In this document: piece by piece, positions 16,667 through 24,833 of the stretch
Numbering within the stretch: position 1 is the stretch's first letter
Layout of the letters: each line of letters starts with the position of its first letter
Assembly (NCBI GenBank): GCA_016192205.1
Contig: JACPUP010000062.1
Span: 1-30,264 of the forward strand
Source: Candidatus Kerfeldbacteria bacterium
GTDB lineage: Bacteria; Patescibacteriota; Patescibacteriia; SBBC01; JACPUP01
Length of the DNA stretch: 30,264 nt
Reading direction: 5' to 3'
Position numbers and translations under genes: made by a program
Notes under the pieces: generated by a model
Told to the model about the DNA's origin: nothing
The model's input: only the letters and a program-made list of their open reading frames with translations
Databases searched by the model: none

Positions 16667-18109
16667 ATGAGGGTTCTGTTTGCCGCTGCCGAGATGACGC
16701 CCATCGCCAAGGTCGGCGGCCTGGCTGACGTCGTCGGCGCGTTGCCAATTGCGTTGCAGAGGGCTGGCGTTGACGTCCGCATCATCCTCCCGCGCTACGA
16801 GCAAATCGACCTGGGGAAACTCCAGGCGAACGAACAAGGCCCGCTCAACGTCACGGTCGGCGAGGGGCCGGTGGTCATTCGGGTCTGGGAGGGGACATTC
16901 CCTGGCGCCCAGGTCCCGCTCATCCTCCTGGAGCACGGAGGGTATCTCTCGCGCGGTCCCATCTACTTCGAGGAAGGAACGCCCGAGGCCCTCTGGGCAG
17001 AAATGCGGCGCTTTCTCGTTTTCCAGCTGGCGGTCAGCGCCTACGTCCAGCGCCGCCGGTGGACGCCGGATATCCTCCACTGCCACGATTGGCAGGCTAG
17101 CTTGCTCCCGCTGCTCACCCGCGGCCGCGTCAAAACCCTCCTGACCATCCACAACCTGGCCATGCCGGGGCTCTGGAACGCGCAGGAGGTTCGACAATTT
17201 CTGTGCTTGAAAGACGACGAACTGCCGGAACTTACCGGCGACGGACAGGGGAAGCTCTCCCTCCTCGGCCTCGGGATTTCCACCGCCGACAAGCTCAACA
17301 CGGTCTCGCCGACGTACGCGCAGGAAATCCTCACGCCCGAACTCGGCCTCGGACTGGAGGGATTACTGAAGAAACGTCGGAATGACCTGTCCGGAATCCT
17401 CAACGGCATCGACGGCGAGCGCTTCAACCCGGCCCAGGACCCGGCCGTCGCCCCCTACGACGCCGACCACCTCGACGGCAAGCAGGAGAATCGCGTCCGA
17501 CTCCTCAAGCGTTTCAAGCTCTTGGGGAACGGGCCGGTGTTCGGCTTTGTCGGCCGGCTCACCGACCAAAAAGGGAGCGAGCTCATCGTAGGGGCACGCC
17601 AGTTCTTCGCCCACCATGACGCGAATCTCGTTGTCCTCGGAAAAGGAAACAGCACGTACGAAGACGAGGTGCGCGCGCTCGCAGATGCTTTGCCCAACGC
17701 TACCGCGGTCATCGGGTTCGACGCCACCCTCGCCCAGCAGATTTACGCCGGTAGCGACTTCTTCCTCATGCCATCACGGTTTGAGCCGTGCGGACTCGGG
17801 CAACTCATTGCCCTGCGCTACGGCGCTGTGCCGATTGTCCGGGCCACGGGCGGCCTCAAAGACACCGTCACCGACATCGGTGAGGCGCAGGGCACGGGCA
17901 TTGTCTTCCGCGACTTCACCCCAAGCGCGTTCCAACAAGCCCTTGATCGCGCGGTGACGCTCTACGCCGACCGGGAGCGTTTCCGCTCGACGGTCGAGCG
18001 GGGCATGCGGCAGGTCTTTTCCTGGGATCGGTCGGCGGCAACCTACCGCGCGCTCTACGATAAACTCATGTCCGCAGGGAAAGGACTTTCTCCGAAGCGT
18101 CGTCGGTGA
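16667..18109 (+). CDS. glgA: Glycogen synthase (GT5), second copy
   Basis: A 480-residue GT5 enzyme. The N-terminus MRVLFAAAEMTPIAKVGGLA includes the donor-binding KxGGL motif (Lys15); DILHCHDWQAS, LLTIHNLAMPG, ILNGIDGERFNP and MPSRFEPCGLGQL (Glu373) follow in order. All expected GlgA landmarks are present at normal length. Upstream the frame remains open to a GTG at 16610, but those 19 residues lie inside the repeat, and the canonical MRVLFAAAE beginning fixes the start at 16667. It is clearly diverged from the copy at 11367, so this is an old duplication or a separate acquisition; one may use a different donor or primer. A family B repeat follows its stop directly. Confidence 0.93.
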   Translation: MRVLFAAAEMTPIAKVGGLADVVGALPIALQRAGVDVRIILPRYEQIDLGKLQANEQGPLNVTVGEGPVVIRVWEGTFPGAQVPLILLEHGGYLSRGPIYFEEGTPEALWAEMRRFLVFQLAVSAYVQRRRWTPDILHCHDWQASLLPLLTRGRVKTLLTIHNLAMPGLWNAQEVRQFLCLKDDELPELTGDGQGKLSLLGLGISTADKLNTVSPTYAQEILTPELGLGLEGLLKKRRNDLSGILNGIDGERFNPAQDPAVAPYDADHLDGKQENRVRLLKRFKLLGNGPVFGFVGRLTDQKGSELIVGARQFFAHHDANLVVLGKGNSTYEDEVRALADALPNATAVIGFDATLAQQIYAGSDFFLMPSRFEPCGLGQLIALRYGAVPIVRATGGLKDTVTDIGEAQGTGIVFRDFTPSAFQQALDRAVTLYADRERFRSTVERGMRQVFSWDRSAATYRALYDKLMSAGKGLSPKRRR

Positions 18110-18110
18110 T

Positions 18111-18205
18111 AGGCTAGGGGTGGTTAGGTCGTTAGCTTGTTAGCTGCTTAGGGGAGTGCGTTCGTAAACCTAACGAGCTAAAAAGCTAACCAGTTAATCC
18201 CCTCC
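18111..18205. repeat. AT-rich inverted repeat, family B (GTTAGCTT words), copy 1
   Basis: Arms 18131-18152 and 18169-18190 match at 19 of 22 positions around a 16-base loop, extended outward by GGGG (18117-18120) against CCCC before the next gene. The arms reiterate GTTAGCTT and TTAGCT. It starts two bases after the glgA stop and ends just before the GTG start of the galT-like gene. Confidence 0.85.
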
Positions 18206-18208
18206 GCT

Positions 18209-19135
18209 GTGCGCTCCGAAATCCGCCTTGACGAAATCCACGATCGCGCCGTCATCATCGCACCCGGTCGCAGCCAGCGACCGCACGATTTCCATCGCGA
18301 GGCAGTTGCCGAGCCGACCCTCAAGGCGTCCTGCGTTTTCTGCCCAGAAAACCTTAGGGGTGTGAAATCCTTGACGCGCGTCGGCAGTGCCCGCCACTGG
18401 CGCGTCAACGTCATCCGCAACATCTTCCCGGTCGTCAGCCCAAAAAACCCCAAAGCGTACGGTTACCAAGAGGTGGTCGTGGACACGCCCGAGCACAACG
18501 TCGAGATGTCCGAACTCCCCGTCAGCCACGTGGCAGACATCCTCGGCGTCTACGGCACGCGCTCTCGGGCACTCATGAAAGACCCGAAGATCGGGTACAT
18601 CCTCATCTTCAAGAACCGCGGCGGTCGGGCCGGCGCCTCGATCGCCCACTCCCACTCGCAGATTTTTGCTTCGGAATTCATCCCGCCGCACATCAACAGT
18701 AAGCTCGTCCGGGCACAGGCATACCGCATCACCCATGGCATCTCCTACTACCAGCACCTGATTCAACTCGAGCGCGGCGGCCCGCGCTGGATCACGGAAA
18801 CGAAGGACTTTGTTGCCTTCACGCCCTACGCCTCATCCTACAACTACGAAGCGTGGATCATGCCGAAGCGACAGATCGACAACATCGCGCTCTTAGGCCG
18901 CGCCGAGCGGATGCAGATGGCCCGTTTGCTCCAACGGCTGCTCGCGCGGGTGAGCACGCTCGAGCTGCCCTATAATCTCTACCTGCACCAAAACGTCCGC
19001 GACCGGCGCGAGCACCTCTATCTCCGCATGGCGCCACGCCGGGATGTCTGGGCTGGGCTGGAGCTGGGTTCGCGGTTGATTGTCAACACGATTGCGCCGG
19101 AGGCAGCAGCAAAATTTTATCGAACGAGGAGTTAG
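18209..19135 (+). CDS. galT: GalT-like hexose-1-phosphate nucleotidyltransferase (HIT superfamily)
   Basis: A 308-residue protein of the GalT branch of the HIT superfamily. A zinc-type Cys pair lies in SCVFCPEN (Cys42, Cys45), VIRNIFPVVSP corresponds to the N-x-F-P segment, and ASIAHSHSQIFA holds the H-x-H-x-Q nucleotidylation motif (His147, His149, Gln151). In GalT the second His carries the covalent uridylyl group during exchange between UDP-glucose and galactose-1-phosphate. Canonical GalT has HPHGQ or HPHSQ; Pro is Ser here. Because it closes a glycogen gene block, an ADP-glucose phosphorylase-like role is also plausible. The GTG start lies directly behind a family B repeat, without a Shine-Dalgarno, and the TAG stop is part of another family B repeat. 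Confidence 0.82.
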   Translation: MRSEIRLDEIHDRAVIIAPGRSQRPHDFHREAVAEPTLKASCVFCPENLRGVKSLTRVGSARHWRVNVIRNIFPVVSPKNPKAYGYQEVVVDTPEHNVEMSELPVSHVADILGVYGTRSRALMKDPKIGYILIFKNRGGRAGASIAHSHSQIFASEFIPPHINSKLVRAQAYRITHGISYYQHLIQLERGGPRWITETKDFVAFTPYASSYNYEAWIMPKRQIDNIALLGRAERMQMARLLQRLLARVSTLELPYNLYLHQNVRDRREHLYLRMAPRRDVWAGLELGSRLIVNTIAPEAAAKFYRTRS

Positions 19136-19202
19136 GTTATCGGCTTCTTAGCTTTTTGAGAACGCCGCGTCTACCGACCTAACAAGCTCATAAGCTCTCT
19201 TC
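19129..19202. repeat. AT-rich inverted repeat, family B, copy 2
   Basis: The left part has GTTAGG and GGCTTCTTAGCTTTTTGAG (19131-19160); the right part has CCTAACAAGCTCATAAGCTC (19178-19197), an imperfect complement. It fills the whole gap between the convergent galT-like and tyrS genes and could act as a bidirectional terminator. The galT stop codon TAG is inside GTTAGG. Confidence 0.75.
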
Positions 19203-20405
19203 CTACCCCCTCACTCGTATCCGATAAAACCTCCTCGGTCCGATCTGCAGCACCGACTCGTCCTTCAAGTCCACCCGCGCACCCCAGTCGGTCACGGGCT
19301 CTTGATCCAGGCGGACGCCGCCCTGTTCCATGAGCCGCCGGCCGGCTGAACGACTGGTAACGAGATTCTGCGAGACGAGCAGATCGAGGAGGTTGTGGCC
19401 GGCCCCGTGGATTTCCACCTCGGGCATCTCGTTCGGCTGTCCTTTGCCGCGGAACACGGTGGTAAACTCTTCGCCCGCAGCCTTGGCAGCAGCCCGACCG
19501 CAGTACATCGCCACAATCTCTTCGGCCAGCGTGGCCTTTACCACCCGAGCGTTCGACTTCTTCGCCCGGATGGATTTGAGGTGTCCCTTCACTTCAGCCT
19601 CCGGCACATCCGTGCACAAGCGGAAGTACTCGCCGATGAGGGCATCGGGAATCGACATGATTTTCCCGTACATTTCGCCGGCTGGCTCGTTGATACTGAT
19701 GGCGTTGCCGAGCGACTGGCTCATCTTCCGCCGGCCGTCCGTACCCCGTAGGAGCGGCATCAAGACAAGGTCCTGTGGCTCCTGGCCATAGTCGCGCTGC
19801 AGCTCCCGCGCCTGGAGTTCGTTGAACGCCTGGTCAGACCCGATGACGGTGAGGTCAGCTTTGAGCATGACCGAATCGTACGCCTGGAGGACGGGGTAGA
19901 TCGGCTCCTGAAGACGAATCTCCTTTCCCTTCTTCATCCGCTCGACGAACATATCGCGCTCGAGCATGCGCTGCGCAGTGAAGTGGCTCATGATCCGCAG
20001 CAACGCTTCGGCTGGCATCGCATCGTACCACTCGCTGTTGCGGCGGATTTCCGTCTTGTGCAGGTCGAGGATGAGCCCGACTTGATCGAGGTAGCTGCGC
20101 GCCGCCTCCTCGACCTCCGCGGCCGTCCGCAGTCGCCGCGTCTCGAGTCGATCGTTCGGATCGCCGAAACGGGCGGTGAAATCACCGATGAGGAAGACGA
20201 CCGTGTGCCCGGCGTCTTGGAATGCCTTCAGCTTTCGGTAGACCACGGTGTAGCCGAGGTGGAGGTCGTTCGAGGTCGGATCCACGCCGTGCTTCACGCG
20301 CAGCGGGCGGGCGGCCGAGCGGAGCTTCTGCACAAGGTGCTCACGCTCAATGACCTCGGTCACGCCGCGACCAAGGAGCGCGTCGATCGTCTCGTCCGTA
20401 CGCAT
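19203..20405 (-). CDS. tyrS: Tyrosyl-tRNA synthetase
   Basis: A 400-residue class I aminoacyl-tRNA synthetase charging tRNA-Tyr. The HIGH-type motif is HLGY (residues 49-52) after KHGVDPTSNDL, the tyrosine-site region contains QAYDSVMLKADL and GSDQAFNE, and the KMSKS-type loop is KMSQS (227-231) followed by LGNAISINEP. A C-terminal S4-like RNA-binding domain (about 335-400) contains SAGRRLMEQGGVRLDQ. Length and order match the TyrS group with KMSKS rather than KFGKT. The replacement of the second Lys by Gln in KMSKS is noted but may be a known variant. The gene is monocistronic, with its own promoter giving an essentially leaderless transcript, and is convergent with the galT-like gene. Confidence 0.95.
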   Translation of the reverse strand: MRTDETIDALLGRGVTEVIEREHLVQKLRSAARPLRVKHGVDPTSNDLHLGYTVVYRKLKAFQDAGHTVVFLIGDFTARFGDPNDRLETRRLRTAAEVEEAARSYLDQVGLILDLHKTEIRRNSEWYDAMPAEALLRIMSHFTAQRMLERDMFVERMKKGKEIRLQEPIYPVLQAYDSVMLKADLTVIGSDQAFNELQARELQRDYGQEPQDLVLMPLLRGTDGRRKMSQSLGNAISINEPAGEMYGKIMSIPDALIGEYFRLCTDVPEAEVKGHLKSIRAKKSNARVVKATLAEEIVAMYCGRAAAKAAGEEFTTVFRGKGQPNEMPEVEIHGAGHNLLDLLVSQNLVTSRSAGRRLMEQGGVRLDQEPVTDWGARVDLKDESVLQIGPRRFYRIRVRG

Positions 20406-20411
20406 ATTGAA

Positions 20412-20420
20412 ATGGTAGCA
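20412..20420 (-). promoter_or_regulatory. Extended -10 promoter of tyrS, leaderless geometry
   Basis: On the minus strand TGC-TACCAT occupies 20420-20412, and only six bases separate it from the ATG at 20405. The predicted transcription start is therefore at the first base of the start codon. A weak TGTTCA lies 17 bases upstream of the -10. Confidence 0.5.
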
Positions 20421-20490
20421 CGAACCTGGTACAGTGAACAGCGCTTTTCCGAGTGCGGAGTCCGTAGACCGTAGCGCGTAGACGGGGGAT

Positions 20491-20597
20491 GCGGAAGCTG
20501 CAATGCGGAATATCGAATACGGAATCTGGATCAGGGACGAGTAAGAATATTCCCATTCGATATTCGAAATTCCCTATTCCCCATTCCGTCTTCCACC
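20491..20597. repeat. AT-rich inverted repeat, family A, copy 2
   Basis: GAATATCGAAT at 20508-20518 pairs perfectly with 20555-20565 around a 36-base loop, and the outer parts (GGAAGCTG, ATGCGGAATA on the left; their near-complements to 20594 on the right) extend the imperfect inverted repeat. It lies between divergent tyrS and the PBP gene, so it cannot be a simple terminator. The rest of this 198-base gap (20406-20490) holds the tyrS promoter and nothing else that I recognise. Confidence 0.75.
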
Positions 20598-20603
20598 TCT
20601 CGC

Positions 20604-23462
20604 ATGCCTATTCCCCAACTCCGACTCGCCGGACGACGCCACGGCAATATCCATACGCCGCGCTCGAGCGCCGGGGAGCCTCGTCGTCCGCGCCGGTGGC
20701 TGCGACGACTCACCGCCCGCAAAGTCCTCACCATCGGCCTCGGGCTCGTGTTCGTGTTCGGCATTGGCGTCGTCGGCGTGTTCGCCTACTACTCCCGCGA
20801 CCTGCCGGACCCGGGCAAATTACTCGAGCGCGAAGTGGCCCAGAGCACGCGCATCTACGCCCGCGACGGCACCACCCTCCTGTACGAAATCCACGGCGAC
20901 GAGCGACGCACCATCATCCCCTTGAGTGACATCCCCGACGCGCTCAAACACGCGACCATCGCCATCGAGGATAAGGATTTCTACACCCACCACGGCTTTT
21001 CCGTGACGGGGTTCTTGCGCGCCGCCTGGGTCAACGTCATCTCGGCCGGGCGGCGGCGGCCGGGCGGCTCCACCATCACCCAGCAGTTCGTGAAGAACGC
21101 CATCCTGACGGGCGAGAAGAAGCTCACCCGGAAAATCAAGGAGCTCGTCCTCTCGTTCCAGATGGAGCGGAAGTTCACCAAGGACCAAATCCTCCAGCTC
21201 TACCTCAATGAAATCCCGTACGGCGCCAACAACTACGGCGTGCAGGCCGCGGCCTTGAGCTACTTCGGGAAGAATGTCTCCGAACTGACGTTGGCCGAGT
21301 CCGCGCTGTTGGCCGCGCTCCCCCAAGCGCCAACCTACTACTCTCCCTACGGTAACCGCCTGGAACAGCTCTCGACCCGGCACCACTACATCCTTCAACT
21401 CATGGCTGACCAGAGGTACATCACCCAGGAGGAAGCGGATGCCGCGAAGGCAGAACAGATTGTTTTTCAGACGAAGCGAGAAGCGATTTTGGCTCCCCAC
21501 TTCGTCTTCTACGTCTCCGACCTCTTGAGTGAACGCTACTCCACCACGGAAATCGAGCGGGGCGGGCTGAAGGTCGTCACGACGCTCGACATGGACCTTC
21601 AGCGCATTGCCGAAGAGGAGGTGAAGGCCGGCGCAGAGAAAAACGAGACGCAGTTTCGGGGCGAGAACGCAGCGCTTGTGGCGCTCGATGTGGAGACCGG
21701 GCAGATTCTCTCGATGGTTGGCTCGCGCGACTACTTCGACGAGGAGCATGACGGCAACGTCAATGTGGTTCTGCGCGAACGCAACCCTGGCTCCTCGTTC
21801 AAACCGTTCGTGTACGCGACGCTCTTCGAGAAAGGATTCACGCCCGAGACGATACTCTACGACGTCCGCACGAACTTCGGCGACGATGGCAGTGGCACAG
21901 CCTACATTCCCGTGGACTACGACGGCAAAGAGCGGGGGCCGGTGGCCATGCGCAAGGCCCTGGCTGGCTCGCTGAACATTCCGGCGGTCAAAGCCCTCTA
22001 CCTCGCCACGATCCCTCGGGTGGTCGACCTGGCCAATGCGCTGGGCTACACCACCTTCAAACCGGCCGAAGAGTATGGGTTGGCGTTGGCGTTAGGCGGC
22101 GCAGGGGTGAGGCTCCTCGACCACGTTGGCGCCTTTGGAACGCTCGCTCGCGAGGGGCAGCGTCTTCCCACGAGCGCCATCCTCCGGGTGGAAGACGCGA
22201 AGGGTAAGGCGCTGGAGGAGTTCAAGCCGCCCGAGGAGCAGCGGGTCTTAAATCGACAAACCGCGCGTCAGGTCACCGATATCTTGTCTGATAACGCCGC
22301 CCGCTCGTTCATCTTCGGGTCGCGGAACAAACTCGTGCTGCCGGACCGGCCGGTAGCGACCAAGACCGGCACGACCAACGATTGGCGCGACGGCTGGACC
22401 ATCGGCTTCACCCCGCAGCTGGTGGCTGGCGTGTGGGTTGGCAACAATGATAACCGTCCGATGGCCGAGGGTGCGGACGGGTCCTACGTGGCCACCCCCA
22501 TCTGGAACGCGTTCATGACCCGCGCGCACGCTGCATTACAGCTGCCAGCACAATCATTCAAGGCGCCGAAGGCTTCGGAGGCGAAAAAACCCATCCTCCG
22601 CGGAGAGATTCCAACGGGCGATACCTACGAGGTCGATCGCGTCACGCGCAAGCGCATTCCGAGTGAGTGCCGCGCGTCCTGGCCGGCCGCGTTCGTCGAT
22701 ACCATCACGGTCGAACAGGCGCACTCCATCCTCCACTACGTCAATCCGGAAGATCCGGACGGCCCGCCGCCCGAGAACATTGCCGACGACCCGATGTACA
22801 AACGCTGGGAGCGTGGTGTCGCCACCTGGCTGGGCGAGGAGTTTGAGATTACGATCCCGGAACTCGAGTCGTGCAGTCTGCGGAGCAGCGAAAACCTCCC
22901 GACCGGCTCGTTCCTGACGCCCGCAGCCAGCGCCACGGTCGGCACCTCCTTCACCGCCTCGGTGGGTGCCAACGGTCCACAGTCCATCACGCGGGTTGAA
23001 TACTACCTCGACGACGCGTTGCTTGGCAGCAGCTCGGCCGCGCCGTCGTTTCCCGCCACCCTTTCAACGGTCGGGGTCGGGACCGGCTTCCACACGCTCA
23101 CCGCTCACCTCATCGACGCGCTGGAGAACGTCGGCACGATTTCTGAATCCATCAATGTGGCGACGGGCTCAAACCAAACGCTCTACTTCCTGGAACCCAA
23201 GCCGGGCGCTACCGCGGCAGCTGGCACACCACTGGCCGTCCGCGCCGTTGCCAAAGACCCGGCCGGCGTCACCACCGTTGCGCTCGTCGAGCGAACCAAT
23301 GGCACAACGAATGAGCTCCAGCGCGTCACCAACCCGGGTGGCGAGCAGGTGGCCTTCACGCTTACCGACCTCGCAGCCGGAACGCATACGCTCGCGCTCA
23401 CGCTCGTCGGGGGCAGCGGCGAACTCACCACGGACTTCCTGACGATTACCGTCGGGTCGTAA
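20604..23462 (+). CDS. Class A penicillin-binding protein (GT51 plus transpeptidase) with Ig-like C-terminus
   Basis: A 952-residue bifunctional murein synthase. A basic cytoplasmic tail precedes one membrane anchor (about residues 40-63). The GT51 domain has EDKDFYTHHGF (catalytic Glu122), GGSTITQQFVKN, and LYLNEIPYGANNYGVQAAA. The transpeptidase domain has PGSSFKP (nucleophile Ser397, Lys400), GSLNIPAVKAL (SxN motif Ser456-Asn458) and ATKTGTTNDWRDGW (KTG at 587). After about residue 760 there is no more enzyme domain but two beta-rich segments typical of bacterial Ig-like modules, with RVEYYLDDALLG and a second repeat from about 860 on, probably for wall or surface contact. The protein polymerises lipid II and cross-links stem peptides outside the membrane. 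It starts behind a family A repeat without a Shine-Dalgarno; its end overlaps dciA by 17 bases. Confidence 0.95.
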   Translation: MPIPQLRLAGRRHGNIHTPRSSAGEPRRPRRWLRRLTARKVLTIGLGLVFVFGIGVVGVFAYYSRDLPDPGKLLEREVAQSTRIYARDGTTLLYEIHGDERRTIIPLSDIPDALKHATIAIEDKDFYTHHGFSVTGFLRAAWVNVISAGRRRPGGSTITQQFVKNAILTGEKKLTRKIKELVLSFQMERKFTKDQILQLYLNEIPYGANNYGVQAAALSYFGKNVSELTLAESALLAALPQAPTYYSPYGNRLEQLSTRHHYILQLMADQRYITQEEADAAKAEQIVFQTKREAILAPHFVFYVSDLLSERYSTTEIERGGLKVVTTLDMDLQRIAEEEVKAGAEKNETQFRGENAALVALDVETGQILSMVGSRDYFDEEHDGNVNVVLRERNPGSSFKPFVYATLFEKGFTPETILYDVRTNFGDDGSGTAYIPVDYDGKERGPVAMRKALAGSLNIPAVKALYLATIPRVVDLANALGYTTFKPAEEYGLALALGGAGVRLLDHVGAFGTLAREGQRLPTSAILRVEDAKGKALEEFKPPEEQRVLNRQTARQVTDILSDNAARSFIFGSRNKLVLPDRPVATKTGTTNDWRDGWTIGFTPQLVAGVWVGNNDNRPMAEGADGSYVATPIWNAFMTRAHAALQLPAQSFKAPKASEAKKPILRGEIPTGDTYEVDRVTRKRIPSECRASWPAAFVDTITVEQAHSILHYVNPEDPDGPPPENIADDPMYKRWERGVATWLGEEFEITIPELESCSLRSSENLPTGSFLTPAASATVGTSFTASVGANGPQSITRVEYYLDDALLGSSSAAPSFPATLSTVGVGTGFHTLTAHLIDALENVGTISESINVATGSNQTLYFLEPKPGATAAAGTPLAVRAVAKDPAGVTTVALVERTNGTTNELQRVTNPGGEQVAFTLTDLAAGTHTLALTLVGGSGELTTDFLTITVGS

Positions 23463-23736
23463 ACTGCAGGCCGGTAAACGGCAGCCGTGGAAACGCCGCC
23501 CGCAGCTCATCGAGGAGCGTGCCCCGCTGTCCTTGAATGAGTTCGGCCACGCCGGGGTGCGCCACTGCCACCCAGAGGCGGCCTCTGGCGTAGCGATAGG
23601 CGCGGGCACTGTGGGCGTGTTCGATGCGCGCGAGCGCCTGGTTGGCAGCTGTCAGGACTGCCTGCGCCTCGAGGTACTGCTCTGCGCCGATGCGACGGAC
23701 AGCGCTGGCAAGGAGCGAGGCAAGCGGGCGGAACAT
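23446..23736 (-). CDS. DciA-like (DUF721) protein, probable replicative helicase loader
   Basis: A 96-residue protein matching the short DUF721/DciA module: an N-terminal helical segment (LASLLASAVRRIGAEQYLEA) and the characteristic beta segment GRLWVAVAHPGVAELIQGQR followed by LLDELRAAFP. DciA proteins help place the replicative helicase DnaB at the origin in bacteria that lack DnaC/DnaI. The gene follows dnaN after only two bases, in a dnaA-dnaN-dciA order, so genome context agrees. DUF721 members are often found near dnaN or recF; recF itself is not present here. The last 17 bases overlap the convergent PBP gene. The family call rests on motif pattern, not on a profile search. Confidence 0.72.
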   Translation of the reverse strand: MFRPLASLLASAVRRIGAEQYLEAQAVLTAANQALARIEHAHSARAYRYARGRLWVAVAHPGVAELIQGQRGTLLDELRAAFPRLPFTGLQFTTRR

Positions 23737-23738
23737 CC

Positions 23739-24833
23739 CTACTGCCGAATCGGCATGATGAGGTAGAGGCCGCCCCGTGCGCCCTTGGACCGGAGCAGGC
23801 CCGGGCTCGAGGACGACCCCAGCTCGAGGACGACTGTGTCAGTCGGCATGGCCCCGAGCCCATCGAGCAGATACCGGTAATTGAACACAATGGAAGTCGC
23901 CCCGCCAGTCCCCTTCACCGTCAGTTCGGTCTCGTGCTCGCCAGCTTGCGTGTTGGCGGCGCGCACCACGAGTTTTTTTTCGCCGTCACTCTCGAGTGTG
24001 ACATCGTACACGCCGTGCTTGCAGAACAGGCTGGCTTGTTTGACGGCATTGATGAGCTCGCCCCGACCGACCTCGAGCGTGGTCTCGTGGGACGCCGGGA
24101 TGATCTCCGCGTAGTCGGGGTACCGTCCCTCAATCAGCCGCGTGGTCAATTCAACGTCGTCATAGGCAAAGAGCGCCTGGTTCTCCTCTAAGATCAGTTC
24201 GACGGGTTCATCGCCGAGCGTGCGCAGGACCTCCTGGAGCGATCGGCTCGGCAGAATCACCTTGGCCTCGCGGCCAACGGCCTGCGGCAGGTCGAGACGC
24301 TGTTCAGCCAAGCGGTACGAGTCCGTCGCTGCCAGGGTGAGCGTCTTGTCGCGCGCCTGTATGAGTACCCCGCTAATTTCCGGCCGGGCCTCGTCGGCTG
24401 CGGCAGCAAAAATGACACGGGTGATGGCGGCTTTCACGTCGGCGCCCGGCACCTTCATCGAATGGTCACGTTTGACCTCGGGGATGACCGGGAACTCATC
24501 GGCGGACGCGCCTCGGATGGTCGTTTTTGACCCCGGACTCGTGACGTGCAACGCTGTACCATCGAGCGACACGTCCACGCGATCCTTGGGCAGCAGCGCA
24601 ACGTAATCAGCGAAGAGTTTTCCATTCACCGTGAACCGGCCGGCCCGTTCGACCTTCCCGCGCAGCAGGCAACGCACCCCAATCTCGAGGTTCGTCGCCG
24701 AAAGCTTGATGCTCCCGGGCTCGGCTTGTATGAGCACGTTGTTGAGAATCGGGAGTGAGACGTTCCGGGTCGCGACGTGACTCACGATCGAGAGACCGCG
24801 GTTGAGGTTTTCCTGTGTGCAGGAGAATTTCAT
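23739..24833 (-). CDS. dnaN: DNA polymerase III beta subunit (sliding clamp)
   Basis: A 364-residue clamp subunit of normal length, with three similar domains. The N-terminus MKFSCTQENLNRGLSIVSHV and LPILNNVLIQ are typical; LSATNLEIGVRC, the SADEFPVIPEV segment, the middle-domain GVLIQARDKTLTLAATDSYR and EGRYPDYAEIIP, and the C-terminal LIMPIRQ (the M-P-x-R end that forms part of the partner-binding pocket) are all present. The dimeric ring tethers DNA polymerase and other partners to DNA. It lies downstream of dnaA in the same orientation, separated by 218 bases that contain the probable origin, and is followed two bases later by the DciA-like gene. Confidence 0.97.
   Translation of the reverse strand: MKFSCTQENLNRGLSIVSHVATRNVSLPILNNVLIQAEPGSIKLSATNLEIGVRCLLRGKVERAGRFTVNGKLFADYVALLPKDRVDVSLDGTALHVTSPGSKTTIRGASADEFPVIPEVKRDHSMKVPGADVKAAITRVIFAAAADEARPEISGVLIQARDKTLTLAATDSYRLAEQRLDLPQAVGREAKVILPSRSLQEVLRTLGDEPVELILEENQALFAYDDVELTTRLIEGRYPDYAEIIPASHETTLEVGRGELINAVKQASLFCKHGVYDVTLESDGEKKLVVRAANTQAGEHETELTVKGTGGATSIVFNYRYLLDGLGAMPTDTVVLELGSSSSPGLLRSKGARGGLYLIMPIRQ

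Noticed and set aside
8811..20597. CRISPR array or direct tandem repeats in the AT-rich gaps
   Set aside because: The repeated words are short, degenerate and arranged as inverted pairs; there are no regularly spaced unique spacers and no cas genes.
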